Assembly: GCA_030681645.1 (NCBI GenBank)
Contig: JAUXRX010000018.1
Coordinates: 372,001-436,000 of the forward strand
Reading direction: 5' to 3'
DNA length: 64,000 nt
Source: Archangium sp.
GTDB taxonomy: Bacteria > Myxococcota > Myxococcia > Myxococcales > Myxococcaceae
Shown here piece after piece: positions 8,278-18,499 of this stretch. How positions within the stretch are numbered: position 1 is the stretch's first letter; every line of letters starts with the position of its first letter. The notes under the pieces are model-generated. The model was given only the letters and a program-made list of their open reading frames with translations, searched no databases and was not told the origin of the DNA. The translations under genes were made by a program, and so were the position numbers.

Positions 8278-11200
8278 ATGGCAGAGAAGGACACCACATC
8301 GAGCGTCGCGCGGACCGCCGGGCCAGAGCTCCGGTTGGTCGACCGCCGTGCGTTCGTCGGCTTCCCCGAGCTGAAGATCGCGCCGGGGGTGGTGATCACC
8401 GACTTCGCCCTGCAGATCCCCGACGTCACCTTCCCGCTCAACCTCTCGGGCGGCGCGTCGAAGTACCAGAAGAAGAAGCTCGACTTCGGCTTCCTCGAGA
8501 TCGCCATCGACGCCGAGGTGATCCAGCGCGAGGTGCGCGCCATCTCGGAGAAGCTGCCCGAGCTCGACGACGTGAAGCTGCACTTCCGCCCGGGGCACCT
8601 CGAGGTGCAGGCGCGGCTGCGCGGCCCTGAGCGCACCCCGGTCACCTTCAAGGTCGCCTTCGACGGCGATGGCGAGCGCCTCGCGGTCTACCTCTACGAC
8701 GTGCGCCTCTATTCGTTCTCCACCACGCCCGCCGGGCGGCTGGGGGCGATCATCAGCGAGGCGGTGCGCGAGCTGGGCGCCTTGCCCGAGGTCGAGCGGC
8801 GCGGCGCGAGCGGCTTCACCACCCGGGTGTTGCCCGGGCTGGTGGAGCAGGCCGCGGTGGGCCGTGGCTACAAGATGCCCGCGCTCGACCAGGCGCGGCT
8901 CGCCGAGGCCACCGTGTCGTCGAAGGGCCTGCGGCTGCGCTTCAGCTCGGGCGGGCTGCCGCCTCCGGGCGCGCCCGACGAAGAGCTGCTGCTCGCGCTC
9001 GAAGGGGCGCGGGCCTTCGCCGACGCGGAAGAGCTGCTGGCGCAGGGCAAGCTGGTGGCCGCGCGCGAGGCGTACCTGCGGCTGGGCGACGCCACCGAGG
9101 CGCACCCCTTCGCGGTCGAGCGGCTGCTGACGTTGCTGGTGGCCGATCTCCAGGCGCACGAGCTGGCGCTGGACATCGCCGCCTCGCTGCAGCGCCGCCG
9201 GGAGCGCAGCGCCACCGCGCTGTGGGCCGAGGCCGTGGTGCGGGAGCGGCGCGGTGAGTTCGCCCGCGCGTCCGAGCGGTTCCTCGCGTTGTGCCAGCTG
9301 GCCCGCAAGAACCAGGAAGAGGCGGGCGCGTTCTTCTCGGCCGAAGCGGCGGCGCGTTCGTCGCGCGACAACTCGCCGCAGATGGCGGTCAAGGCGCTGC
9401 ACGAGCTGCTCGGGCTCAAGCCGGACCACCTGCCGTCGCTCAAGGCGCTGGCCCGCGCGTCCGACCAGGCGAAGGACCGCGCCGGCGCCATTCGCGCCTA
9501 CCGCCGCCTCGCCGCGCTCGCGCGTGATCCTGTCGACGCCGCCGAGGCCCACGTGCAGCTCGCGCGGCTCTGCGCCGAGACCGAAGACGATCTCGCGGGC
9601 GCGCGGCTGCACTGCGAAGCGGCGCTGCGGCTCTCGCCGGATCACCCCGAGGCGCTCTTCCAGCTGGGTGAGCTCTGCTACCGGAGCGGCGAGTGGCTGC
9701 GGGCGATCAAGGCGCTCGACCGCGTGCGCGAGGTGGCGATGGGCCGGCACGAGGTCGATCGCGTGGGGCGCGCGAACGTGCTCGCGGGCCTGGTCTGGGA
9801 GACGGGGCTCAAGCAGCCCGAGAACGCCCTGCTGCGCTTCCACGAGGCGACCGCGCTGCTGCCCGGCGAGCCCGAGCCGCACTACCTCTCATCGCGCGTG
9901 GCCGAGTCGCTGGGCAAGCTGCAGGAAGCGGTGGCCGGGTACCAGCAGGCCGTCGAGCTCGCCGGCCCCGCGCCGCGCACCGAAGCCATCCGCAAGGCCG
10001 CGCACGCCTCGCACCACGCGCTGGCGCGGCTGCTCAAGACGAAGCTGGGCGAGCCCGCGCGGGCCCGCGATCACCTCGAGGCCGCGCTCGCGCTCGACCC
10101 GCAGGACACCCTCGCCCTCGACGAGCTGCTCCCGTACTTCCGCGCCTCGGGCAAGGCCGCCGAGCTCGCCGATGCCTGCGAGAAGGCCGCGGCGGTGCTC
10201 GAGGAACCGGCGCGCCGCGCTGCGCTGTGGGCCGAGGCGGGCGAGCTGTACCGAGGGCGCCTCAACCAGCCCGACAAGGCCGAGCGGCTGCTCAGCCAGG
10301 CGCTGGAGGCCGACGGGAAGAACCGCCAGGCGCTCGAGGGCATGCTGGCGCTGGCCGAGAGCAAGCGCGACGGGGGGCAGCTCACCCGCTGCCTCAAGGC
10401 GCTCGCCGAGCTGGCGGAAGATCCGAAGGAGCGGGTGCGGCACTACCGGCGCCTCATCGTCGCCGCGCGCGATCTCGCCTTCGACCTCGAGGCCGCGGTG
10501 CACGCCGCGCGCGAGGTGCTGCGCGTCGAGCCCGACGACCTGCCGGTGCTGGGTGAGCTCACCGCGCTCGAGCGGCGCCGTTCCGACATGGCGGGCCTCG
10601 CCTGGGCCCTCGAGCAGCGCGCGCGCGTGGCCGAGAACGCAGGCGACAAGCGGCTCGCCGCGGCCGCGCTGCGCGAGCTCTCGCAGGTGCTCGACCAGCG
10701 GCTCGGGCGGGCCGGCGAGTCGCTGGTCGCGCTCGAGAAGTGCACCCGCCTGTTCCCCGACGTCAACGGCCTGCTCGAGCTGGCCACGCTGTCGCTGCGC
10801 CTCGAGCGCCCGCTCAACGCGCGCCGCGCGCTCGAAGACGTGCTCGCGCTGCTGCCCCGCCACGCGCCGCCGGAGAAGCTCGCCGAGGTCCGGGCGCGGC
10901 TCGGCCGGGCCTGCGAGCAGCTCGGCGACAAGGACGCCGCGCGCGAGAACTACGCCCTGGCCTTCCCGCTGCGCCGCCTCGACGACGACCTCGCCGCGCA
11001 CCTCGAGGCGCTCTACGTCGAGAACCGCGCCACCCGTGAGCTGACCGATCTCTGGGCCGCCCGGGCGCAGGCGCTCCTGCAGGCCGGCCGCGCACACGAC
11101 GCCGCGCCGCTCTTCCTGAAGGCAGCCCAGACGCTGCTCGAGGCGGGCGATGCGCAGGGCGCGATCTTGCGGCTCACCGCTGCGCTCGACGCGGCGCCCA

Positions 11201-14200
11201 CGGGCGAGAAGGCCGGCGACGCGCTCGAGGCGATGGCGAAGCTCGAGCTCGATCGCGGCGCCTCGCAGGAAGCCGCCCGCCTCTACGGCCGCCGCGCGCT
11301 GCTGGCCAGCGAACCCCGCGAGGCCGCGCGCTGGTTCTTCCGCGCCGCGACCCTCACCAGGGACACGCCGCGCGAGCAGCCGTTCCTCGCCCAGGCGCTC
11401 GAAAAAGACGCCACCTTCATCCCCGCGCGGCTGCGGCGCGCCGAGCTGATCGAGGTGACCAACCCGCGCGAGGCGCTGGCCGACTTCGAGGTGGTGCTCA
11501 GCGCGGGCGGCGAGCTGCAGGACGACGAGGTCGCCGCGCTGCAGCTCGATCTCGCGGGGCTGACGCGCCGCGCAGCCCTGGCGGCCCAGAAGGCGGGCCA
11601 CTACGACGCGGCCCGGCGCCTCTTCAGCCGCTACGTCGCGCACCGGCCCGACGATCTCGACGCGCTCCAGGAGCTGGCGAAGCTGCACCGCCGCGCGGGC
11701 GCGCTCGAGCCGCTGGTCGATCTGCTCGGCGAGCTGTGGACGCGGCTCCAGGGCGAGGCGCGCGTCGCCACCCGGCGCGAGTTCACCGAAGGCGCGCTGT
11801 CGCTGGGCCGCACCGCCGCCGCGCTCGAGGCCCTGCGCGCGATGCTCGCCGACGAGCCCACCGACGAGTGGGCGGCCTCGCGCCTGCTCACGCTGCTGCC
11901 CAACGACGACGTGCACCAGCCCGAGCGGCTCGACCTGCTCTCGCGGCTGATCGTTCACGCCAGCGGTGAGCCCCGCGCCGAGCTGCTGTCGCGGCGCGCC
12001 GAGCTGCACCGGGTGGCGGGCGATCTGCTCTCGGCCCGCGCGGATCTCCTCGAGGCCAGCCAGCTCGCGCCGCACCCGGTGCCGCTGCTGCGCGCGCTGG
12101 CCGAGCTCTCGCGCCAGTCGCACGACGAGGCGGCCGAGCTCTCGGCGCTCAAGCTGGTGCTCGAGCACGCCCGCGGCGACGAGGCGGTGGTCACCGACGC
12201 GGCCGAGCGCCTCGTCACCATCGCCCGCAACCGCGCCCACGCCGAAGACACCCCGCGCGCGCTGGAGGCCTTCGAGGCCCTGGTCACCCTGCCGCTGCCC
12301 CCCAACGAGCGCTTCGAGGCGCACTACGGGCTGGCGCAGGTGGCGCGCACCGCGGGCAACATTCGCCGGGCGGAAGAGGCGCTGCTCGAGGCCTCGAAGC
12401 AGGGTCCCGTGCCCCGCCGGGTCGACGCGCTGCTCGAGCGCGCCGCGCTGGAAGAGGGCCGGAGCGCGCTGGAGGCCGCGGTCGATTCGTACGGCGCCGC
12501 GCTCGAGCTCGCGCCGCGGCACGCGAAGGCCACCGCAGGGCTCATCGGGGCGCTGCGCCGCGTGGAAGATTGGGAAGGGCTGGCAGAGGTGCTCACGGTG
12601 GAGGCCGCGCAGCTGGGCGGGCCGCACTCGGTGGCCCTGTGGGTCGAGCTGGCGAGCCTGCACCTCGACAAGCTGAAGGCGCCGGGCCCGGGCGAGGCCG
12701 CGCTGCGCCGGGTGGTGGCGCTGGACGAGACGAACGTGTCCGCGCGGCAGCGCCTCGCGGGCCTGCTGGCCGGCCGGGGCGAGCGCGTCGAGGCCATCGA
12801 GCTGCTCGAGGCGGCGGCCGCGAACCTGGGGGCCGACGAGGCGGCCGCGACGTTGCGCGAGGCGGCGCGGCTGGCCCAGGAGCTCGACGACAAGATGCTC
12901 GAGCTGCGGCTGATGCGGCGCGCGCACGAGCTGGTGCCCTCGACGGGCGAAGATCTGCAGCGGCTCGCCGAGGCGCTCTACCTGCAGGGCAGCGTGCGCG
13001 AGGCGCTCCCGATGCAGCAGGCGCTGGCGGCCTCCGTGTCGTTCCACGACGCGCCCGACGTGGCCGAGCGCATCTGGCTGCGGCTGGCAGACCTGGGCGA
13101 GCAGATCGAAGACGAGGCGCTGGCCGAGTCGAGCCTGCGCCGCGTGGTGACCGAGCGCCCCCTCAACGGGAACGCGGTGGATCGGCTCGCGGCGCTGGTC
13201 GGTGCCCGCGACCCGCGCGCGGGCTTCGAGCTGCGCGCGCGCTGGGCCGAGACGCTCTCGAAGTCGTCCCGCACCGCCGAGCTGCTGCTCGAGCTCGCGC
13301 GCGAGGCGCACCAGCTGCACCGCGACGTGGAGAGCTCCACGCGCCTGTACGTGAAGGCCGCCGCCGCCGCCGAGGCGCCGCTGCCGGTGCGCCTCGAGGC
13401 GGCGCAGGTGCTGCGCGAGGCTGGCCGTACCGCCGAGCTGATGACCGAGCTGGCCGAGATCGCCCAGCTCCAGCTCACCTCGGGCGATCTCGAGGGCGCG
13501 CTCACCGCGTGGGACGAAGAGGCGCGGCTCGCCGAAGGCAGCGGCCGCATCGACGACGCGCTGCGCACGCTCTCGGCGATGGCCGACGTGTGCGCCGACG
13601 AAGACCGGCTGGCCGAGGCCGGCCGCCACCTGGTGCGCCGCGCCGAGCTGCTCGCCGAGGCGAAGCTCGATCTCGCCGGGGCCGCGCAGGCGCTCGAGCG
13701 GGCGTGGGAATACGCCCCGTCGGCGCAGCTGGCGAAGCAGGGCCTCGCGCTCTCGCGCCGCCGCAGCGATCGCGACGCGGAGATCGACTGGCTGGAGCGG
13801 GTGCTGGCGCTGCTCTCGGGGCTGGAGCAGGCCATCGCCTTCGTGCAGCTCGCGCGGCTGCACCTGGGACTCCCGGCAGAGGCTGGCGGCGACGTGGCCA
13901 CCGCGCCCCTGCTCGCCCCGGACCAGGCCGAGGCGGCGCTGCAGAAGGCGCTCTCGCTGGTGCCCGCGCTGGCCGAGGCCGAGCAGATGCTGCTGGCGCT
14001 CTACGAGCGGCAGGATCGCCTGGGCGACGTGGCCGCGTACTACGAGGCCGCCGCGACGCGCACGAGCGATCGCAAGCAGAAGGCCGAGCTGCTCCTGCGC
14101 GCCGCGCAGCTCTACAAGGACCGCGCAGGCCGCCCCCACGACGCGGCGGCTGCGTTGCTGGCGGCGCGCTCGGCCAGCCCCGACGATCTCTCGCTCACCG

Positions 14201-17200
14201 CGCGCGTGGCCGACCTGCTGATCGAGCTCGGTCGCCGGCAGGACGCCGCCGACTTCGACGCGCTGCTCATCGAGAGCGACCCGTTCCACAGCTCGTTCGA
14301 CCGGCACACCGCCTGGCTCGAGGAGAGCGGCGACGACCTCTCGCTGGCCGGCGTGCTCTCGCTGCGCGCGGAGGCCACCAAGGGCGACGAGGCCGGCCCG
14401 CTCTGGCTCAAGGCCGCCGCCGCCTTCCGGCGCGCAGGGGCGAACGAGCGCGCGCAGGTGTGCGAGGCGCAGGCCTTCGAGGCGTCACCGGGGAACCGCG
14501 AGGCCTTCGAGTCGTTGCTCCAGCGCGCCGAGGGTGAGCCGCGCCGCCAGGCCGAGCTGCTCGCCATTCGCGCCCGCGCCGTGCCTGCCGAGGCGTCGAC
14601 CCTGCTGCGCCAGCGCGCGCAGCTGCTCACGAAGTCGGGTGAGCCCCTGTTCGCCGCCGCCGCGTGGGACGAGTACCTCGAGCAGATCCCCGATGACCTG
14701 GTGGCGCTCGAGGCGCGCGGCACCCTGGCCGCCGAGGGTGGCGGAGCGCGCGCCGCGCAGCCGTTCGATCGCAAGCTGGTGCAGTTGGGTGGCGACGGGC
14801 TGCCTGCCGCCACCCGGCTCACGGTGTGGACGCGCCTGGGCCGGGCCGCCATCGAGAGCCAGGCCTGGCACGACGCGGTCGACGCGTTCGAGGCCGCCTT
14901 CGCCATCGACCCCGAGTCCGAGCGGGGCAACGAAGCGCTCTCGATGTTGAACGAGGCCTACGCGCGCCTCGGCGACGCCCCTGGCCAGTACCGCACCACC
15001 ATGCGCCTGGCCGCGCGCACCACGGGCGACGAGGCCGAGGCGCTGCACCGCCGCGCCCTCGCGCTCGAGCCCGCGCCCGAGAAGGCCATCGCCGCCCTCG
15101 AGTGGCTGCTGGCGCGCCACCCGGGTGACGCCACCCTCTACGAGAAGGGCCTCGCGGCGTACCGCGCGCTGGGCCGCCTGGGCGAGGTGGTCTCGCTGCA
15201 CGAGCGCTTCGCCGCCGCGTCGGGTGGGTCGACGGCCGCGAAGGCGCTGCTCGCCGCCGCCACGCTGGTCGAGACCGGGCTGCACGAGGGCCAACGCGCC
15301 TTCGAGCTGCGCCAGGCCGCCTACGAAGCCGACCCGAACGACCTGGAGGCCGCCGAGGCGGTGCTGTCCGAAGCGCGCCGCCGCGGCGACGTCGATCGCC
15401 TCGAGCTGATGCTGGTGCGCATCTCGCTGGCCACCCAGGACGAGCAGCGGGCCGCGGAGCTCAAGCTGGAGCTGGCCGCTTCGCTCGAGTCGCGCCAGCA
15501 GTACGAGGCCGCGCGCACGCCGCTGGAGTCGATTCGCCGGCTGGGGGCGGGCGCACCGGGCTACTCGCAGGCGCTCGCGGGCCTCGAGCGCATCGCGAAG
15601 GCGCTGTCTGATTCTGCCGCGCTCGCCGACGTGCAGTTGGCCTCGGCCGAGCTGATGGGCGCGCAGGAGCGGGCGGCGCGGCTGTTGGAGGCGGCGAAGA
15701 GCTTCCGCGAGGCGAAGCAGCTCTCGCGCGCGATGCAGCTCACCCGCGAGTCGCTGGGGGCGCGTCCTTCGAAGGCGGGCTTCACCCTGCTGGTCGACCT
15801 GGCCAGGGAAGACGGCCACCCCGACGAGCTGGCGCGGGCGCTGACGCAGCTGGCGGAGCAGGGCGAAGGCGTGGAGCGCGCGGTGATGTTGCTGCAGGCG
15901 CTCGAGGCCTGGCGCGCGGCCGGTGAGCTGGCGCAGGCCCGCGAGGTGCTCGAGCGCGTGCTGCGCGAGGCGCCGGGCGTGGTGAGCGCGACGGACGCGG
16001 GCAAGCGGTTCCTCGAGCTGGAGGCTCCGAAGCGCGCGCTCGAGGTGGCCTTCACCCCCGCGGTGCGTTCAGGCCGGCTCGACGAGGCGCTGCTGCTCGC
16101 CGAGGCGGCGGGCGACGCGGCGAAGGTGCGCGAGGTGTTGGCGGTGCAGGCTTCGGCGGCCCCGGCGTCCCCCGCGGCCGAGCGGTACCTCGCGCTGCTG
16201 CGCGAGGCGGAGGACGTGGCGGCCCTGCGCGCGTTCGCCGCGGCCGTCAGCGCCGCCGCGCCCGGGCTGGCCACTTCGATCCGGGTCGAGCTGGCGATCG
16301 ACTTCCGCCAGGTGGACGAGGTCGAGGGCCTGGTGACCGCGGGCGCGACCGACGTGCTGGCCGACCAGGCGAGCTCTGCGAAGTCGGCCGAGGTGCTGGT
16401 GGCGCTGCTGCCGTACCTGGGCTCGGTGTCGCCGGAGCGCCGCGAGGGCATCTTCGAGCTGATCGCCTCGCTGGTGCCTGCGCGCCGCGCGTCGATGCTG
16501 CGCGAGCTGGCCACGCTGCGGCGCGACGCCGGCCGCTTCCAGGAGGCGGTGGACACGCTCTCGACCCTGGCCGGGCTGGAGCAGGGCGCGGGGGCGCGCG
16601 GGGCGTTGCACGTCGAGCGCGCCACGCTGTTGCTGCACCAGCTCGACGAGCGCGAGCTGGCGCAGGCCGCCTTCGAGCGCGCGCTGCTCGACGACCCGTC
16701 GCAGCTGGCCGCGGTGCGTGAGCTGGTCGAGCTCTACCGTGACGGAGACGCCGCCCGCTTCACCTCGATGGTCGAGCGGCTGGGCGAGATGGCGGGCCCC
16801 GAGGCCATCGCGCGGTGGCGCGAGCCGCTCGCCCGTGGCTACGAGTCTCAAGGCCGCCTCAAGGAGGCGTACACGCTGCTGGGCCAGCTCGAAGAGACGC
16901 CCGACCTCATTCGTCACCGGGTGCGCCTGGCCGAGCAGCTGGGCCTCAAGGGCGAGGCGTTCGCGCTCGCCGAGAAGGTGGCGGACTCGCGCGGCGAGTT
17001 CGAGCGGATCCTCGAGGGCTACCTGCGCTCCGAGCTGGTGCCCTTCGCGGTGCGGCTGGGCGAGAAGCTGCTGGCCGAGAAGCCGCTGCCTGACGCGCTG
17101 CTGCAGCTGCTCGCCGAGCGCCTGGCGCCGACGCAGCAGGGCGCTCCGCTGGCGGTGCGCGCGTGGCCCGAGCTGCTGGCGGCCGACGTCACCGACGTCG

Positions 17201-17826
17201 ATGGGTGGACGCTCTTCGGCGAGGCGCTGCGCCTGTGTGGCCGCGAAGAAGCGGCGACGCTGGCGGACGGCTTCGGCGCGGCGCTCTCATCGAGCGCAGG
17301 GGGCGCGCCGGCGGTGCAGGCTCGGAAGCTGGGCTGGGCGCCGGGCACCGCCGAGGAGCCCGGGTCGACCGTGGCGGTGAGCGACGAGACGATGCCGCGG
17401 CTCTTCAGCGCGATCTCCGAGACGCTGGCCGGCCTGGGCGCGCCGCGGCTGGCCGTGGGGCTCGACGTGCAGGGCGGCGTCGAGGCGTGGCTGTCGAGCT
17501 CGAGGCTGGTCGTCGGCGCAGGTGCGCTCACGGTGTTCGGCCAGGCGGAGCTGCCGGCGCTGCTGGCGTTGGCGCTCGCGCTGGGTGAGAGCGGCGTGGC
17601 GCTGCGCGGCATGGGCGAGGTGCCCGGCTACACGGACGCCGCGGTGCGCGCGTTCGAGGCCTACCCCGCGTCGCTCGCGTTCTCCCGCGTGCTGGCGCAG
17701 CTCGACGACTCGACGCGCGGCTCCGACCCCGCGAAGGTCGACGTGGGCCGGGTGTTGCGCAGGAGCGCTGCGTTCAAGGCCGTGGCCCTCGCCGCGCTGG
17801 CCTCGATTTCCGGAGAGAGGGCGTGA
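8278..17826 (+). CDS. Giant tetratricopeptide-repeat protein (3182 residues)
   Basis: No signal peptide is seen, so the protein is probably cytoplasmic. Residues 1 to about 230 form a non-TPR beta-rich domain. From about 235 to about 2900 the sequence is almost all helical TPR-like repeats (patterns such as A...L..LL.LKPDHLPSLKAL and ALxLxPxxxxAL), Ala/Leu/Glu/Arg-rich. The last about 190 residues form a separate domain. TPR arrays are protein-docking scaffolds; the partner is unknown. There is no catalytic motif. The stop overlaps the start of the next lipoprotein gene (GTGA). Related very long TPR proteins occur in myxobacteria, sometimes mislabelled as flagellar proteins. Confidence 0.88.
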   Translation: MAEKDTTSSVARTAGPELRLVDRRAFVGFPELKIAPGVVITDFALQIPDVTFPLNLSGGASKYQKKKLDFGFLEIAIDAEVIQREVRAISEKLPELDDVKLHFRPGHLEVQARLRGPERTPVTFKVAFDGDGERLAVYLYDVRLYSFSTTPAGRLGAIISEAVRELGALPEVERRGASGFTTRVLPGLVEQAAVGRGYKMPALDQARLAEATVSSKGLRLRFSSGGLPPPGAPDEELLLALEGARAFADAEELLAQGKLVAAREAYLRLGDATEAHPFAVERLLTLLVADLQAHELALDIAASLQRRRERSATALWAEAVVRERRGEFARASERFLALCQLARKNQEEAGAFFSAEAAARSSRDNSPQMAVKALHELLGLKPDHLPSLKALARASDQAKDRAGAIRAYRRLAALARDPVDAAEAHVQLARLCAETEDDLAGARLHCEAALRLSPDHPEALFQLGELCYRSGEWLRAIKALDRVREVAMGRHEVDRVGRANVLAGLVWETGLKQPENALLRFHEATALLPGEPEPHYLSSRVAESLGKLQEAVAGYQQAVELAGPAPRTEAIRKAAHASHHALARLLKTKLGEPARARDHLEAALALDPQDTLALDELLPYFRASGKAAELADACEKAAAVLEEPARRAALWAEAGELYRGRLNQPDKAERLLSQALEADGKNRQALEGMLALAESKRDGGQLTRCLKALAELAEDPKERVRHYRRLIVAARDLAFDLEAAVHAAREVLRVEPDDLPVLGELTALERRRSDMAGLAWALEQRARVAENAGDKRLAAAALRELSQVLDQRLGRAGESLVALEKCTRLFPDVNGLLELATLSLRLERPLNARRALEDVLALLPRHAPPEKLAEVRARLGRACEQLGDKDAARENYALAFPLRRLDDDLAAHLEALYVENRATRELTDLWAARAQALLQAGRAHDAAPLFLKAAQTLLEAGDAQGAILRLTAALDAAPTGEKAGDALEAMAKLELDRGASQEAARLYGRRALLASEPREAARWFFRAATLTRDTPREQPFLAQALEKDATFIPARLRRAELIEVTNPREALADFEVVLSAGGELQDDEVAALQLDLAGLTRRAALAAQKAGHYDAARRLFSRYVAHRPDDLDALQELAKLHRRAGALEPLVDLLGELWTRLQGEARVATRREFTEGALSLGRTAAALEALRAMLADEPTDEWAASRLLTLLPNDDVHQPERLDLLSRLIVHASGEPRAELLSRRAELHRVAGDLLSARADLLEASQLAPHPVPLLRALAELSRQSHDEAAELSALKLVLEHARGDEAVVTDAAERLVTIARNRAHAEDTPRALEAFEALVTLPLPPNERFEAHYGLAQVARTAGNIRRAEEALLEASKQGPVPRRVDALLERAALEEGRSALEAAVDSYGAALELAPRHAKATAGLIGALRRVEDWEGLAEVLTVEAAQLGGPHSVALWVELASLHLDKLKAPGPGEAALRRVVALDETNVSARQRLAGLLAGRGERVEAIELLEAAAANLGADEAAATLREAARLAQELDDKMLELRLMRRAHELVPSTGEDLQRLAEALYLQGSVREALPMQQALAASVSFHDAPDVAERIWLRLADLGEQIEDEALAESSLRRVVTERPLNGNAVDRLAALVGARDPRAGFELRARWAETLSKSSRTAELLLELAREAHQLHRDVESSTRLYVKAAAAAEAPLPVRLEAAQVLREAGRTAELMTELAEIAQLQLTSGDLEGALTAWDEEARLAEGSGRIDDALRTLSAMADVCADEDRLAEAGRHLVRRAELLAEAKLDLAGAAQALERAWEYAPSAQLAKQGLALSRRRSDRDAEIDWLERVLALLSGLEQAIAFVQLARLHLGLPAEAGGDVATAPLLAPDQAEAALQKALSLVPALAEAEQMLLALYERQDRLGDVAAYYEAAATRTSDRKQKAELLLRAAQLYKDRAGRPHDAAAALLAARSASPDDLSLTARVADLLIELGRRQDAADFDALLIESDPFHSSFDRHTAWLEESGDDLSLAGVLSLRAEATKGDEAGPLWLKAAAAFRRAGANERAQVCEAQAFEASPGNREAFESLLQRAEGEPRRQAELLAIRARAVPAEASTLLRQRAQLLTKSGEPLFAAAAWDEYLEQIPDDLVALEARGTLAAEGGGARAAQPFDRKLVQLGGDGLPAATRLTVWTRLGRAAIESQAWHDAVDAFEAAFAIDPESERGNEALSMLNEAYARLGDAPGQYRTTMRLAARTTGDEAEALHRRALALEPAPEKAIAALEWLLARHPGDATLYEKGLAAYRALGRLGEVVSLHERFAAASGGSTAAKALLAAATLVETGLHEGQRAFELRQAAYEADPNDLEAAEAVLSEARRRGDVDRLELMLVRISLATQDEQRAAELKLELAASLESRQQYEAARTPLESIRRLGAGAPGYSQALAGLERIAKALSDSAALADVQLASAELMGAQERAARLLEAAKSFREAKQLSRAMQLTRESLGARPSKAGFTLLVDLAREDGHPDELARALTQLAEQGEGVERAVMLLQALEAWRAAGELAQAREVLERVLREAPGVVSATDAGKRFLELEAPKRALEVAFTPAVRSGRLDEALLLAEAAGDAAKVREVLAVQASAAPASPAAERYLALLREAEDVAALRAFAAAVSAAAPGLATSIRVELAIDFRQVDEVEGLVTAGATDVLADQASSAKSAEVLVALLPYLGSVSPERREGIFELIASLVPARRASMLRELATLRRDAGRFQEAVDTLSTLAGLEQGAGARGALHVERATLLLHQLDERELAQAAFERALLDDPSQLAAVRELVELYRDGDAARFTSMVERLGEMAGPEAIARWREPLARGYESQGRLKEAYTLLGQLEETPDLIRHRVRLAEQLGLKGEAFALAEKVADSRGEFERILEGYLRSELVPFAVRLGEKLLAEKPLPDALLQLLAERLAPTQQGAPLAVRAWPELLAADVTDVDGWTLFGEALRLCGREEAATLADGFGAALSSSAGGAPAVQARKLGWAPGTAEEPGSTVAVSDETMPRLFSAISETLAGLGAPRLAVGLDVQGGVEAWLSSSRLVVGAGALTVFGQAELPALLALALALGESGVALRGMGEVPGYTDAAVRAFEAYPASLAFSRVLAQLDDSTRGSDPAKVDVGRVLRRSAAFKAVALAALASISGERA

Positions 17827-18485
17827 GGGTCCGCTCCCCCGTGAGGGGCGCGGGCGTGGCACTCGCGCTGGGCTGCCTGGCCTTCTTCGGCTGTCCGCCG
17901 AAGCCGCCGCCGGGCGATCAACCGATGGGCTCGTACGCGATGAGCGCGACCGGAGGCCTGCAGCGCCATGCCGACGGCGGCGGGATCGATGCGGGCCGGT
18001 TGTTGGATGGTGGGTTCGAGTGCCCCCTGGTCGAGGTGACTGGCGCCGACTTCGCGTTCGACGCGATCCTCACGCGGGAGAGCACCTCGTCGCGCGCGTG
18101 GATCACCCTGGCCGGGTACTCGCGCGAGGGCACGTTCGACGGCCAGGTGCTGACGAGCCAGGCCGATGCGGGCCGCGTGTTCGCCGCGTGCGCCAAGTGT
18201 TCGACGCGGGTGGTGGAGACGATCTCGGTGGCGCTGCTGAGCCGCTCTCAGAACGAAGCGCTGGGCGGCGTGTGCCCCCCCGACGCGCTCGATGGCGGCG
18301 TGGTGACCGACCCTGACGCGGGCATCGTGGGCCCGGGCCAGACGACGCAGGGCTACGACTCGGTGCGCCTGTGCGGTGAATTGACGACCGAGGTGGTGGC
18401 GCTGGGGTTGGTCGACGGCGGCGAGTGCGAAGCCCAGTGCGGCGGCTGCGTCGTGCAGTACCAGTTGCGCGGCGAGCGCCGCTGA
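17823..18485 (+). CDS. Predicted lipoprotein coupled to the giant TPR protein
   Basis: The 220-residue protein has a lipoprotein signal ending FFGC (near residue 24), then a Pro-rich stretch and DGG/DAG motifs typical of myxobacterial exported proteins. Several Cys residues are present (AACAKC, CEAQCGGCV). The GTG at 17823 overlaps the TPR gene stop by four bases and gives the signal peptide directly. Function unknown; coupling suggests a link with the TPR scaffold. Confidence 0.75.
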   Translation: MRVRSPVRGAGVALALGCLAFFGCPPKPPPGDQPMGSYAMSATGGLQRHADGGGIDAGRLLDGGFECPLVEVTGADFAFDAILTRESTSSRAWITLAGYSREGTFDGQVLTSQADAGRVFAACAKCSTRVVETISVALLSRSQNEALGGVCPPDALDGGVVTDPDAGIVGPGQTTQGYDSVRLCGELTTEVVALGLVDGGECEAQCGGCVVQYQLRGERR

Positions 18486-18499
18486 CGCAAGCAGGGCCC

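Noticed and set aside
9889..14307. 1472-codon open frame on the minus strand inside the giant TPR gene
   Set aside because: It is a shadow of the plus-strand frame in GC-rich DNA. Its composition (Arg, His, Gln, Gly-rich) is not protein-like, while the plus frame has TPR patterns throughout.
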